A stretch of 64,000 nucleotides of DNA from Planktotalea sp. GTDB taxonomy: Bacteria > Pseudomonadota > Alphaproteobacteria > Rhodobacterales > Rhodobacteraceae. Below the pieces are notes generated by a model. That model was not told the origin of the DNA and made no database searches. It was given only the letters and a program-made list of their open reading frames with translations. The DNA is taken from positions 50,367-114,366 of the forward strand of contig NZ_JABBAL010000034.1 in assembly GCF_018607995.1 (NCBI RefSeq), in the 5' to 3' direction. This document shows positions 26,842 through 35,984 of the stretch, piece by piece. Each line of letters begins with the position of its first letter. Position 1 is the first letter of the stretch. Both the position numbers and the translations under genes were made by a program.

Positions 26842-28322
26842 AGCTTGATCCACGCAGTTTTGAGGATGACATATTTCTCTATCGCGTGCAGTGACTTGTC
26901 TGATCCGTTGCCAGATTGACCGACACCCCCCAAGGGCACGGTGCCGTCTGCGCCGCCATATGTGTTGATATGCATAACACCCGTGCGCACGCCACGGATC
27001 ATGCGGTGGGCGCGGCCAAGGTTCGACGTCCACGCCGCACCCGCCAACCCGTAGACAGTGGCGTTGGCGAGCGCGATGGCCTCCGCTTCGGTCTCAAACG
27101 GGGTGACGCCAAGGACAGGACCGAAGACCTCTTTTTGGGTCAATGTTGCATCACGGGTCACGCCTGTCACGATCGTTGGCTCCATGTAATAGCCGCCAGT
27201 TTCTTGCAAAATCTGTGTGCCACCTAAAGCGATTTTGCCGCCCTCAGAGGTCGCCGTTTTGACGAACCTGAGATTCGCTTTCAATTGCACCTCTGAGTTT
27301 ACCGCGCCTATATGGGTCTCCATGCTAAGGGGATCTCCAACGCGCATCTGGGTCGTGGCTTTAGCAACAGCAGCGACAAAATCATCGTGGATCGACGCCT
27401 CCACCAATAGCCGCGAGCCTGCGACACAGACTTGGCCTGAATTGCGAAAAATTCCGCCAGCTACGACCTGAGCTGCCTCGTCAAGATTGGGGGCGTCAGC
27501 GAAGACAATGTTGGGCGATTTGCCCCCTAGCTCCAAATAGACGCGTTTCATGTTGGAGCGCGCCGCGTATTCCATCAAGCGTCGACCCGTGTCACCAGAG
27601 CCTGTAAAAACTAACACATCGATATCCATCGAAAGCCCCATCGCTTCGCCAACGACTTTGCCTTCCCCTGTCACAGCGTTCAAAACGCCGGACGGCAAAC
27701 CTGCCTCAAGCGCAAGTTCGCACATGCGCATCAGGGAAAGTGACGCCGTCTCGGAGGGTTTCAACACCACTGAATTACCCATCGCCAAGGCTGGGCCAAG
27801 TTTCCAAGCACCAATCATCATCGGGAAATTCCACGGGATGATTGCGCCAACGACACCAACAGGTTCCTTGTGGATCATACCAAGGATATCAGATGAGGTC
27901 GGTGCAATCTCTCCATAAATCTTGTCGAGCGCTTCTGCGTAATAACGGATTGTGCCTGCGGCTGAGCCTGGCTCTGCCTTAATGGCCATGCCGATCTCTG
28001 TGCCATTGTCGCGCACGCCGAGGACTGCGAGTTCCAACGCATTGGCATCGATTAAGTCGGCCCATTTCAGTAGCACCTTTTTGCGCGCCGCAGGAGGTTG
28101 TCCAGCCCAACGCCCATCCTCGAACGCGGCACGCGCAGAGGCAATCGCGGCCTCCATATCAGCGGCGGTGCCTTTGGCGGTGGTTGTCAAAACCTGCCCG
28201 TCGATGGGCGAGATGATATCCATCGTTCCACCATCAGACGCGGGGACATGTTTGCCATCAATCAAGTGCGAAAATGCCGAAACGGGCTGTGCTCGAAAAG
28301 TGTCGATCTGTTGCTGGTCCAT
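26838..28322 (-). CDS. NAD(P)-dependent aldehyde dehydrogenase
   Basis: This 494-residue ALDH superfamily member has PWNFPMMIGAWKLGPALAMG, the Rossmann VFTGSGDTGRRLM, catalytic Glu in LELGGKSPN, catalytic Cys in RNSGQVCVAGSRLL and KEVFGPVLGV. It resembles the semialdehyde/betaine aldehyde group that oxidises amino- or gamma-semialdehydes to acids. It lies 5 bp downstream of tctA and overlaps the Tm-1-like gene. Context suggests it oxidises an aldehyde formed from the substrate of the Tct transporter, perhaps by the PLP enzymes of the divergent arm. Confidence 0.93.
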   Translation of the reverse strand: MDQQQIDTFRAQPVSAFSHLIDGKHVPASDGGTMDIISPIDGQVLTTTAKGTAADMEAAIASARAAFEDGRWAGQPPAARKKVLLKWADLIDANALELAVLGVRDNGTEIGMAIKAEPGSAAGTIRYYAEALDKIYGEIAPTSSDILGMIHKEPVGVVGAIIPWNFPMMIGAWKLGPALAMGNSVVLKPSETASLSLMRMCELALEAGLPSGVLNAVTGEGKVVGEAMGLSMDIDVLVFTGSGDTGRRLMEYAARSNMKRVYLELGGKSPNIVFADAPNLDEAAQVVAGGIFRNSGQVCVAGSRLLVEASIHDDFVAAVAKATTQMRVGDPLSMETHIGAVNSEVQLKANLRFVKTATSEGGKIALGGTQILQETGGYYMEPTIVTGVTRDATLTQKEVFGPVLGVTPFETEAEAIALANATVYGLAGAAWTSNLGRAHRMIRGVRTGVMHINTYGGADGTVPLGGVGQSGNGSDKSLHAIEKYVILKTAWIKL

Positions 28323-28327
28323 AGGTC

Positions 28328-29845
28328 CTACCGTTGTTGGCTATCATGAAAGTCGTGATTTTCTTGCGGCTGATGTGCGCGGTATTCTTTGAACAGAGTT
28401 CGCAAATGCAAGGCCAAAACTAGCAAGATGATTACGAACAGAATAAACGTAATGGGTCGATCAATCATATCGAGCGGTGATTTGAGGCGGGGCATCGCAG
28501 AGCGGAGTTTTACCTCCATAATGCCACCCAGAACCATGCCTAGAATGATGGGCACGATCGGCAGATTCAAGCGTTTTAAAACAAGGCCCAAGACACCGAA
28601 GGTTGCCGCAATCATGCAATCTGTCAGCGAATTGCGCAGGCTATAGACCCCAACAAAGGATAGGATCAAAATTATTATGCCAAGAAAACGGGTCGGCACA
28701 CGCATGACTTTCGTCAGCAGGTTGGTTGAGAACAGCAAGAACACCATAACAATGACATTCAACGCGATCAGTGCGAAATATAGGCCATACACCAGATCGA
28801 TATTATTCTGGAAAAGTTGCGGCCCTGGAATGACATTGTGCACATAAAATACTGACAACATCATTGCTGTTAGGGCTTCCCCCGGAATGCCAAGGGCAAG
28901 CAAAGGAATCATAGCCGCGGCAGGCACCGCATTGTTTGCTGCTTCAGATGCGATCAATCCCTCGGGAGCGCCTTTGCCAAATGTCTCGGGAGATTTGGAA
29001 GTTTTTTGTGCATATGTGTAGCTCATGAATTGGGCGGTGAATTCGCCTGTTCCGGGGATCATCCCAAGGATCACACCAAAGCTGGAGGCGACCGTTGCGA
29101 CACGTTTGTGCTTCATCAATTCGCGTATACCAACAAACATGCGCCCTTTTACAGGCTTGGCATCAGGGCTGCTATCTGGATTGCCGAGCAACAAAAACGC
29201 CTGAGACAGAGCGAACAATCCCAGCACGACAACGATCAGGTTCACGCCAGAACTGAGAAAGGAATAATCGAACGTATAGCGCTGCGTGTAGGTCACTGAG
29301 TCCAGCCCGATGGTTTGCAAGAAAATACCAAACATTGCCAACATTCCCGTTGCAAAAATTTGGCCGCGATGGGCAAGGATCACAAGAATGATGCCCAGCA
29401 ATGCCGCAAGAAAAATTTCGCGGCTGCCAAACATCGGGGCGACTAAAGCCAATACAGGAGACAGCAGGATCAGGCAAAGGATACCAAAAATGCCACCCCA
29501 GAAGGACGCGGAATAGGCCAGTGACAGAGCACGATGCCCCTCACCCTTCTCAGTCATGGGATAGCCGTCATAAGACGTTAGTGCATTCACCGCAGTGCCC
29601 GGCGTGTTGATCAAGATCGCCGGAATCGCGCCACCATACATCGACGATCCATAAATTCCGAGCAGCATCGTCAGGCCAACAATCGGATCAAGAGAGAAGG
29701 TTGCAGGCAGCAAGATCGCAATGGCGACCGCAGGGCCAACACCCGGGATCGCACCTATGATGACACCACCGATGGACCCGATAAAGAGTGCGAGGATCAC
29801 ATCCCAGCGGGCCAGCATCTCTAGGCCAAGAAGTATGTTTTCCAT
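28328..29845 (-). CDS. tctA: Tripartite tricarboxylate transporter, large permease TctA
   Basis: This 505-residue permease has about twelve membrane segments. It shows the TctA signatures GAIPGVGPAVAIAILLPATF, YGSSMYGGAIPAILINTPGT and GMIPGTGEFTAQFMSY with ASEAANNAVPAAAMIPLLAL. It imports carboxylates with TctB and the periplasmic binding protein TctC. It lies 14 bp downstream of tctB. A complete, standard member. Confidence 0.95.
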   Translation of the reverse strand: MENILLGLEMLARWDVILALFIGSIGGVIIGAIPGVGPAVAIAILLPATFSLDPIVGLTMLLGIYGSSMYGGAIPAILINTPGTAVNALTSYDGYPMTEKGEGHRALSLAYSASFWGGIFGILCLILLSPVLALVAPMFGSREIFLAALLGIILVILAHRGQIFATGMLAMFGIFLQTIGLDSVTYTQRYTFDYSFLSSGVNLIVVVLGLFALSQAFLLLGNPDSSPDAKPVKGRMFVGIRELMKHKRVATVASSFGVILGMIPGTGEFTAQFMSYTYAQKTSKSPETFGKGAPEGLIASEAANNAVPAAAMIPLLALGIPGEALTAMMLSVFYVHNVIPGPQLFQNNIDLVYGLYFALIALNVIVMVFLLFSTNLLTKVMRVPTRFLGIIILILSFVGVYSLRNSLTDCMIAATFGVLGLVLKRLNLPIVPIILGMVLGGIMEVKLRSAMPRLKSPLDMIDRPITFILFVIILLVLALHLRTLFKEYRAHQPQENHDFHDSQQR

Positions 29846-29859
29846 TGCTTAGGATCCGA

Positions 29860-30399
29860 TCAGAAATAGGTCAGCATGATTTGGCGCAGGCCGTCTGGCA
29901 GCACCTCATAGATCCGACCTGCGGGAAGATTAACCTTCAGCAAGGTCTTGAACACCACAACAACGATAAACGAGGAAACGATAGCAGCACTGATCATTTT
30001 AGCGTTGCGGTATCCTGATCGCAGGGTCAGCAAAATCGCAAAAATGATCGTTGTGGGCAGGTAGCCTGCGTAGGGAACCGATGCGGCATAGGCTATAAAC
30101 CAGCCTGCGTATTCGACGGATTTGATCCAATGCCAAACCTCGCGCCAGCGTCCTTCTATTCGTTCGGAAAAAGCAGAGCCCAGAAGGTGAAAAACTGCAA
30201 AAACCGACATTGTACCTAGCGAAATAGCGGGCCAAAAGCGTGGTTGTGCGACAAGCTTGCCACGTGATTGATAGGCGGTTTGATCAAATATTTGCGACAA
30301 AAGGAAGACCGAGAAGATAAGAACAATCCAGGCAAACACAATGTCTCCGGGGCGGCGATAGCGTTTGAACAAGGATTGAAGCGTTTTGACGCGCGACAT
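29860..30399 (-). CDS. tctB: Tripartite tricarboxylate transporter, small permease TctB
   Basis: Start 30399 gives 179 residues (MSRVKTLQSLFKRYRRPGD); the frame is open further but would run into the hairpin and tctC. Four hydrophobic segments are seen, with the TctB-like LVAQPRFWPAISLG and a third segment followed by FAILLTLRSGYRNAK. Accessory membrane subunit for TctA. A stem-loop separates it from tctC, which may lower its expression relative to the binding protein. Confidence 0.88.
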   Translation of the reverse strand: MSRVKTLQSLFKRYRRPGDIVFAWIVLIFSVFLLSQIFDQTAYQSRGKLVAQPRFWPAISLGTMSVFAVFHLLGSAFSERIEGRWREVWHWIKSVEYAGWFIAYAASVPYAGYLPTTIIFAILLTLRSGYRNAKMISAAIVSSFIVVVVFKTLLKVNLPAGRIYEVLPDGLRQIMLTYF

Positions 30400-30422
30400 G
30401 GTCAACCTTCCAAAAAGAATGA

Positions 30423-30446
30423 TCGGGCAACACACACGCTGCCCGA
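30423..30446 (-). terminator. Stem-loop between tctC and tctB (attenuating or mRNA-stabilising)
   Basis: TCGGGCA (30423-30429) and TGCCCGA (30440-30446) form a 7-bp perfect stem with a 10-base loop. On the minus-strand transcript it is followed by ATTCTTTTTGG. It lies after the binding-protein stop and before the permease genes, a position where partial terminators or 3'-protecting hairpins raise binding-protein levels. Confidence 0.65.
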
Positions 30447-30457
30447 CCAAATTGAGA

Positions 30458-31402
30458 TTACTCAGCAAGCATCACTTCGATACCGGCCATTGTCTCCATG
30501 TCTTTCTTGATCTGCTCAACCACTTCGCCAGCAGGTTGCCAGTAGACAGCAGCACCTGTTTCAGCGGCCAATTTCTGCGCACGCTCAGACATCATGGTCT
30601 TTTGAGCAACGGCAATAATTTTGTCCTGTACATCTTGTGGTGTGTCTTTGTTCACAAACAAACCGTTCCACAATGCCACGTCCAGAGCAGGCGCGAGTTC
30701 GGAAACTGTAGGCGCGTCAGGTGTCAACGTAATACGTTCGGATCCGATTGATGCCAAAACCTTGACCGTATCGAGGCAAGGCAAGATCAGCTGAAGTGTT
30801 GTGTTGATCACATCGACATCACCTGATGCGAGCGTGTTGCAATCTAGCGCATCAAACGCTGCGTCCGCCGCGAAGGAGAAGCCCATTTCCTTGGCCAAAC
30901 CAAATGTTACCTGCGTGGGCACCAAAGGCGCGCCAAAGTGGCCGAGCACCACTTCATTGTCTTGCGCATGAGCAGTTAGACCGGTCATGTCGTCATAAGG
31001 CGCATCTGCTCCAGCGGCGATCACAAACGGGTATGTCAGAAAGTTGCCAAGCGGAACGAAAGGATTCGGGTTCAGCTCTGGAATGCCAATGAATGGGCCC
31101 ACAACAGGGATCGCGATGATGAAGGACCCGACAGTGTAGCCATCTGCAGGTGCGTTCGCGACGTCGATCGCTCCGGGGAACGGGCCACCGCCGCCGCCTG
31201 GCTTGTTCACGACGGCTGTTGGAACGCCATACTCAGCGGAAAAATCTTCCGCGATCATGCGTGTCAGAACGTCTTCCAGATCACCTGGAGGCCAGGGCAC
31301 AACAAACTCCACCGGCTTCTCTGGATATTCCGCGAACGCAGGTCCCGCAACAGACGCCAGCGCAAGCGCCATGGCTGTCATTGATTTCGTAAATTTAGTC
31401 AT
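30458..31402 (-). CDS. tctC: Tripartite tricarboxylate transporter substrate-binding protein TctC/Bug family
   Basis: Start 31402 (MTKFTKSMTAMALALASVAG) has GGGAGG just upstream and produces a signal peptide cleaved about after AFA (residue 24). The 314-residue mature-type sequence has VEFVVPWPPGD and VVNKPGGGGGPF, the usual Bug-protein carboxylate-binding loop region. The acidic DLEDVLTRM after the PPGD loop differs from the common GGxxD pattern, which may reflect a different ligand. First gene of the operon, divergent from iclR, with a palindromic operator candidate between. Confidence 0.9.
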   Translation of the reverse strand: MTKFTKSMTAMALALASVAGPAFAEYPEKPVEFVVPWPPGDLEDVLTRMIAEDFSAEYGVPTAVVNKPGGGGGPFPGAIDVANAPADGYTVGSFIIAIPVVGPFIGIPELNPNPFVPLGNFLTYPFVIAAGADAPYDDMTGLTAHAQDNEVVLGHFGAPLVPTQVTFGLAKEMGFSFAADAAFDALDCNTLASGDVDVINTTLQLILPCLDTVKVLASIGSERITLTPDAPTVSELAPALDVALWNGLFVNKDTPQDVQDKIIAVAQKTMMSERAQKLAAETGAAVYWQPAGEVVEQIKKDMETMAGIEVMLAE

Positions 31403-31419
31403 TTCTGCCTCCCTATATT

Positions 31420-31436
31420 GGTTCATATATTGAACC
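31420..31436. promoter_or_regulatory. Inverted repeat, candidate IclR operator
   Basis: GGTTCA-TATAT-TGAACC: perfect 6-bp arms with a 5-base AT spacer. It lies 17 bp from the tctC start and 80 bp from the iclR start, within the divergent promoter region. IclR-family regulators bind short palindromes of this size between their own gene and the target operon. The position next to the tctC Shine-Dalgarno suggests repression of tctCBA-ALDH-Tm-1. Confidence 0.6.
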
Positions 31437-31515
31437 ATTGTTGTGCAAAAAGGTTGCCTTGTTAATCAACCTGTGTCAAACTTTTTCTACCCAAACTGCA
31501 GTAAGGTCGTTTCAG

Positions 31516-32325
31516 ATGTCGTCCGTGATCAAAGCTCTGGATCTTCTCAGCCACTTCTCGGCGAGCCAGCCAGAGATTGGCCTGTCGCAGTTGTGCCGCA
31601 TCGCAAAACGAGACAAGGCAACGACCTATCGTCATCTTCAGGCGCTTGAAGTCACAGGCTTTATTGAGCAAAATTCAGCTACCAAACACTATCGGCTTGG
31701 CCCTGCGGTGTTACAGCTTGCCGAGATCCGCGAAGCGACTGTACCGCGTAAATCCAGCGCTGAAGGCCCCTTGTTTGATCTCGCAGGTGCCACGGGTGAG
31801 ACGGCGCATGTTACCGTGCTTTCTGGAACAAAGGTCTACGGTCTGGCGTCCTGCGAATCTCCCCGTCATGGCACACGTGCGATCGTCGACATTGACGTGT
31901 TTCCGCTACATGCCACTGCGTCCGGCCTGTGCGCTCTCGCTTTTGGTCCTAAATATCTGATGGAGGCTGGACTCGCTGACCTTACCTCTTTTACGCAAAA
32001 GACAGCGACAACACCGCAGATGTTGAGAGAGACAGTCCAAGCGATCCAACAAACTGGCTTCGGGGGCGCAAGGCACACCTATGAGGCCGAGGTTGTAGGT
32101 CTCTCCACACCCTTATTCGACCAAACAGGGCAATTTGCAGGTGCGGTTTCAGTTGCCAGCGTCGCGACGCGGTTCACACCCGCGCTGGAGCACATAATCA
32201 AAGAACATCTGATGATTGCAAGTCGCGATATTACTCGCAATTGGGGTGGCTTCATCCCTTCTGACATCGAAGGCCTTTGGGCCAAAACATTCACCTCGCC
32301 GCGTGCATTGGAATCCACATCATGA
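31516..32325 (+). CDS. IclR family transcriptional regulator
   Basis: Start 31516 gives 269 residues. An N-terminal winged helix-turn-helix (residues 1-65: VIKALDLLSHFS, IGLSQLCRIAKRDKATTYRH, LEVTGFIEQ) is followed by an IclR effector domain (TGETAHVTVLSGTKVYGLAS, PLHATASGLCALAFG, GLSTPLFDQTGQFAGAVSV). It probably senses the substrate or an intermediate of this locus. Its stop overlaps the start of the aminotransferase by 4 bp (ATGA), so it is co-translated with the right arm and divergent from the transporter arm. Confidence 0.92.
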   Translation: MSSVIKALDLLSHFSASQPEIGLSQLCRIAKRDKATTYRHLQALEVTGFIEQNSATKHYRLGPAVLQLAEIREATVPRKSSAEGPLFDLAGATGETAHVTVLSGTKVYGLASCESPRHGTRAIVDIDVFPLHATASGLCALAFGPKYLMEAGLADLTSFTQKTATTPQMLRETVQAIQQTGFGGARHTYEAEVVGLSTPLFDQTGQFAGAVSVASVATRFTPALEHIIKEHLMIASRDITRNWGGFIPSDIEGLWAKTFTSPRALESTS

Positions 32326-33701
32326 AAGATTCAAACTTCCTTAAAGAAAACAATGGTCGCCTGATGTGGCACCCTATGACGTCGCCCAAAGACAGTATTG
32401 ATAATCCTCCGAAAATCATCACAGGCTCAGGCGGTGTGACAATCACTGATATCGACGGGCATTCTGTTGTCGATGGCGTTGGTGGCCTGTGGAACGTCAA
32501 CCTTGGGTATTCATGCCAACCTGTCAAAGACGCGATGGCGGCGCAGCTTGATAAGCTACCTTATTATTCCACCTTCCGCGGCACATCCAACGATGTTGCG
32601 ATTGAGCTGTCTTTTGAATTGTCCAAGTTCTTTGAACCCGATGGCATGTCGCGCGCGTTCTTCACGTCTGGTGGATCGGATTCGGTAGAGAGCGCCCTGC
32701 GCCTTGCCCGTCAGTACCATAAATTGCGCGGCGAAGAGGGTCGCACGAAGTTTCTGAGCCTCAAGAAAGGTTATCATGGCACGCATATCGGTGGCGCATC
32801 CGTAAATGGCAACGCGAACTTCCGCACCGCCTACGAGCCGCTTTTGCCCGGCTGTTTCCACATTCCCGCGCCTTACACGTACCGTAATCCGTTCAATGAG
32901 ACCGATCCCGAAAAGCTCGCGCAGCTTTGCGTGCAAGCGTTGGAAGATGAAATCGCATTCCAAGGGGCGGGTACGATTGCTGCGATGATCATGGAGCCTA
33001 TTCTTGGTGCGGGCGGTGTTATTCCACCGCATAAATCCTTCGCACCGATGGTGCAGGAGATTTGTAACCGGAATGGCATTTTGTTGATTACTGACGAAGT
33101 CATTACAGCCTACGGGCGCACGGGAGCATGGTCTGGTGCGCGCCTTTGGGGCATCCAGCCTGACATGATGTGCACTGCCAAAGCGATTACCAATGGATAT
33201 TTTCCGTTTGGTGCCTTGATGCTTGGTCACCGCGTTGTGGAGGTGTTTGAAAACAACCCTGCCGCAAAGATCGGCCATGGTTACACTTACTCAGGTCACC
33301 CGGTTGGGGCTGCTGCTGCTCTAGCCTGTCTAAAAGAAACCAAACGTCTGAACGTGATTGAAAATGCTGCTGCACGCGGAACGCAACTGTTTGAAGGTGC
33401 ACAGGCGCTGATGGGGAAATATGAGATCATTGGGAATGTGCGGGGCGGCCACGGTCTTATGACCGCGCTGGAAATGGTCAGTGATCGCACCACCAAAAAG
33501 CCAATTGATGCGGATACGGCACAGACCGTCCAAGACGTCACTTACGATAATGGCGCGATGGTGCGCGTCTCCGGACCGAACCTGATCTTGTCGCCCCCTC
33601 TCGTGCTGACTGAAGACGACGTTACCATCATGTTGAACGCCATCGACGCGGGCTTTGCGGCGGCCACGAAAAGCCAAGCTAAATCGCAAACACTGGAATA
33701 A
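32322..33701 (+). CDS. Class III omega-aminotransferase
   Basis: ATG 32322 (MKDSNFLKENNGRLMWHPMT) overlaps the iclR stop. The 459-residue PLP enzyme has SGGSDSVESALRLARQYH, GYHGTHIGGASVNGN, LLITDEVITAYGRTGAWSGA and a PLP lysine in CTAKAITNGYFPFGAL. It resembles omega-amino-acid/diamine:pyruvate aminotransferases. In this locus it could transaminate an amino acid or amine whose aldehyde or oxo-acid product passes to the ALDH of the other arm. Substrate unknown. Confidence 0.92.
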   Translation: MKDSNFLKENNGRLMWHPMTSPKDSIDNPPKIITGSGGVTITDIDGHSVVDGVGGLWNVNLGYSCQPVKDAMAAQLDKLPYYSTFRGTSNDVAIELSFELSKFFEPDGMSRAFFTSGGSDSVESALRLARQYHKLRGEEGRTKFLSLKKGYHGTHIGGASVNGNANFRTAYEPLLPGCFHIPAPYTYRNPFNETDPEKLAQLCVQALEDEIAFQGAGTIAAMIMEPILGAGGVIPPHKSFAPMVQEICNRNGILLITDEVITAYGRTGAWSGARLWGIQPDMMCTAKAITNGYFPFGALMLGHRVVEVFENNPAAKIGHGYTYSGHPVGAAAALACLKETKRLNVIENAAARGTQLFEGAQALMGKYEIIGNVRGGHGLMTALEMVSDRTTKKPIDADTAQTVQDVTYDNGAMVRVSGPNLILSPPLVLTEDDVTIMLNAIDAGFAAATKSQAKSQTLE

Positions 33702-33740
33702 GTAATTGATCGTCGCTCACGATGATTTCTGGAGTGTACT

Positions 33741-35024
33741 ATGACCCGCACAACTCAACAGCTCCTTGCTGATCGTGCTCGTTTGATGGGACCGAATGTG
33801 TCGACGTTTTACGAGGAACCCGTACATTTTGTGCGCGGCGAAGGTGTGTGGTTGTGGGATTCCGAGGGGCGCAAATATCTCGATTGCTACAATAATGTTC
33901 CGCATGTGGGCCATTGTAATCCACGCGTGGTCGAAGCGATTTGTCGCCAAGCGGGCACGCTCAATACGCATACGCGCTATCTGCATGATGGCATTCTGGA
34001 TTATATCGAAAGGCTGACGGCAACGATGGATCCATCGCTGGACACTGCGATTTTGACCTGTACCGGATCGGAAGCTAACGACATTGCCCTGCGGATGGCC
34101 GAAGCAGTAACGGGCAAGCGTGGCATCATTGCGACGGATGCCACGTATCACGGCAACACATCGCTGGTCAGCCAATTGTCAAAGTCAAATATCCCAACCG
34201 TCGGCTTCGGCCTTGGGCAATATTTCCGCTTTGTGGATGCCCCCGACAGCTATCGCCATCCCAACCCTGATGGTGCGATTTTCGCAGCGCACGTCGCGGA
34301 ACAAATCGAAAGGCTTATTGAGGATGGCACAGGCTTTGCCGCCCTTGTCGTGTGCCCCTATTTCCTGAACGAAGGTTTCCCCGACATTCCAGATGGCTGG
34401 CTGAAACCTATCGCTGACGTTGTTCGCAAAGCCGGTGGATTGTTGATCTGCGACGAAGTCCAATCGGGCTTTGGGCGGACTGGCACACATCTTTGGGCGC
34501 ATGAGAAAATGGGCGTTGTTCCAGACATCATGGTGCTGGGCAAACCGATGGCCAACGGCCATCCCGTTGGCGGCGTTGTCGCGAACCGTGATATCGTTGC
34601 GGCCTTCCGTAAAGGGTATCGCTATTTTAATACTTTTGGTGGCAATCCCGTCTCTTGCGCGGCAGCCATGGCAGTACTTGAGGAGATAGAGGCACAAGAC
34701 CTGCAAGCCAATGCCAAACGTGTTGGCGATCACGCCCGCAAAAGGATGACTACGCTGGCTGCAAAATATGACATTATAGGTGATGTTCGCGGCTCGGGCC
34801 TGATCTTTGGGGCTGAACTCGTGAAGGAGCACACAAACAAGACCCCCGCCAGCAATATGACCGACCGCGTCATCAACGCGATGCGCTCGCGTGGGATTAT
34901 CCATTCCAAATTGGGCCGCCACAAAAACACGCTCAAAATTCGCCCACCTATGCCTTTCTCGATCGAGAATGCAGATCTATTGTTCGACACGCTTGATGAC
35001 GTCCTCAGTGAGGTAACGCGATGA
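33741..35024 (+). CDS. Class III PLP enzyme, phospho-lyase type (EtnPPL/PHYKPL-like)
   Basis: This 427-residue protein aligns by eye with vertebrate AGXT2L1/AGXT2L2, which are not transaminases but PLP phospho-lyases acting on phosphoethanolamine and 5-phosphohydroxylysine. Shared features are YLDCYNNVPHVGHCNPRVVE, LNTHTRYLHDGILDY, CTGSEANDIALRMAEA, TYHGNTSLV, CDEVQSGFGRTGTHLW, the PLP lysine in VLGKPMANGHPVGGVV, and NTFGGNPVSCAAAMAVLE. The gene overlaps an APH-type kinase gene by 4 bp. A kinase plus phospho-lyase pair is the known two-step logic: phosphorylate the hydroxyl, then eliminate phosphate and ammonia to give an aldehyde. Confidence 0.8.
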   Translation: MTRTTQQLLADRARLMGPNVSTFYEEPVHFVRGEGVWLWDSEGRKYLDCYNNVPHVGHCNPRVVEAICRQAGTLNTHTRYLHDGILDYIERLTATMDPSLDTAILTCTGSEANDIALRMAEAVTGKRGIIATDATYHGNTSLVSQLSKSNIPTVGFGLGQYFRFVDAPDSYRHPNPDGAIFAAHVAEQIERLIEDGTGFAALVVCPYFLNEGFPDIPDGWLKPIADVVRKAGGLLICDEVQSGFGRTGTHLWAHEKMGVVPDIMVLGKPMANGHPVGGVVANRDIVAAFRKGYRYFNTFGGNPVSCAAAMAVLEEIEAQDLQANAKRVGDHARKRMTTLAAKYDIIGDVRGSGLIFGAELVKEHTNKTPASNMTDRVINAMRSRGIIHSKLGRHKNTLKIRPPMPFSIENADLLFDTLDDVLSEVTR

Positions 35025-35956
35025 GTGCGACTGTCGACAAAGCCTTGCAACTTTGGAGTCTGTCAGACGCATGCTACACACTTGTCGCAGCACGTGAGAA
35101 CGCGGTGTATAAAGTAACGACGCCCTCAAAAAATTACGCTTTGCGTTTGCATCGGCGAGATTATCGCACCGATGCGGAGCTGGCATCAGAACTCCAATGG
35201 ATGAACGCGATCCGCATTGGCGGGTTAAGCGTCCCCTCTCCGATCCGCTCAACCTCAGGCGCCGTCATGCAGGTGATTGATGGTGTCCAAGTTGATGTAC
35301 TCGACTGGCTTTCGGGCGAAACGCTTGATGTTGTTCTAGAGCAATCCAACCCCGCTAAACGCGCGGCGTTGTTTCATATGCTTGGGCAAAACATGGCACG
35401 ATTTCATGATATTTGCGATGCTTGGCAGCAACCGGATGGCTTTACCCGCTGCGCTTGGGACAGTGAGGGTTTGTTGGGTGATGCACCACTTTGGGATAGA
35501 TTTTGGGAAAACCCTGGCCTGTCATTAGAAGACCGCGCGCTGCTCGCTGTTTTTCGTCAAAAAGCCCGTGCAGAGCTGACGACGCGTACAAACGAGCTAG
35601 ACCATGGCTTGATCCATGCGGATTTTGTGGCGGTGAATGTTATGGTTAATGAAACGGGACTGCAGCACTTCATCGACTTTGATGATGGTGGGTTTGGCTA
35701 TCGTATGTTTGAACTTGCGACGGCGCTGCTAAAACACATAGGCGCGCCCGATTTTACCGACCTAAAGCAGGCGCTTATCAACGGATATACGCAGATCCGC
35801 CCTATTGATCTTGGCACTTTTGATTTGTTCATGGCACTACGGGCCACGACATATGTTGGATGGAATATCACGCGAAGGGGTGAAGACGGTGGCACCACTC
35901 GCAACACGCGTTTCATAAAGACTGCAACAAAACTCGCTGCAAACTACATCGGCTAA
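35021..35956 (+). CDS. APH-family small-molecule kinase (hydroxylysine/ethanolamine kinase-like)
   Basis: This 311-residue phosphotransferase has a nucleotide-binding N-lobe (NAVYKVTTPSKNYALRLHRR), the APH catalytic loop HADFVAVNVMVN and the metal-binding HFIDFDDGGFGYRMFELA. APH-fold kinases include hydroxylysine kinase, homoserine kinase II and choline/ethanolamine kinases as well as drug-resistance enzymes. Translational coupling to a phospho-lyase-type PLP enzyme makes an amino-alcohol substrate (hydroxylysine, ethanolamine or similar) far likelier than an antibiotic. Confidence 0.82.
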   Translation: MSATVDKALQLWSLSDACYTLVAARENAVYKVTTPSKNYALRLHRRDYRTDAELASELQWMNAIRIGGLSVPSPIRSTSGAVMQVIDGVQVDVLDWLSGETLDVVLEQSNPAKRAALFHMLGQNMARFHDICDAWQQPDGFTRCAWDSEGLLGDAPLWDRFWENPGLSLEDRALLAVFRQKARAELTTRTNELDHGLIHADFVAVNVMVNETGLQHFIDFDDGGFGYRMFELATALLKHIGAPDFTDLKQALINGYTQIRPIDLGTFDLFMALRATTYVGWNITRRGEDGGTTRNTRFIKTATKLAANYIG

Positions 35957-35984
35957 CAGAACAGTTTTCAAAAAGAGGCTTACA

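Noticed and set aside
35021..35956. Aminoglycoside resistance phosphotransferase
   Set aside because: The APH fold alone does not imply drug resistance. The gene overlaps a phospho-lyase-type PLP enzyme in a catabolic operon, which points to a metabolite kinase.
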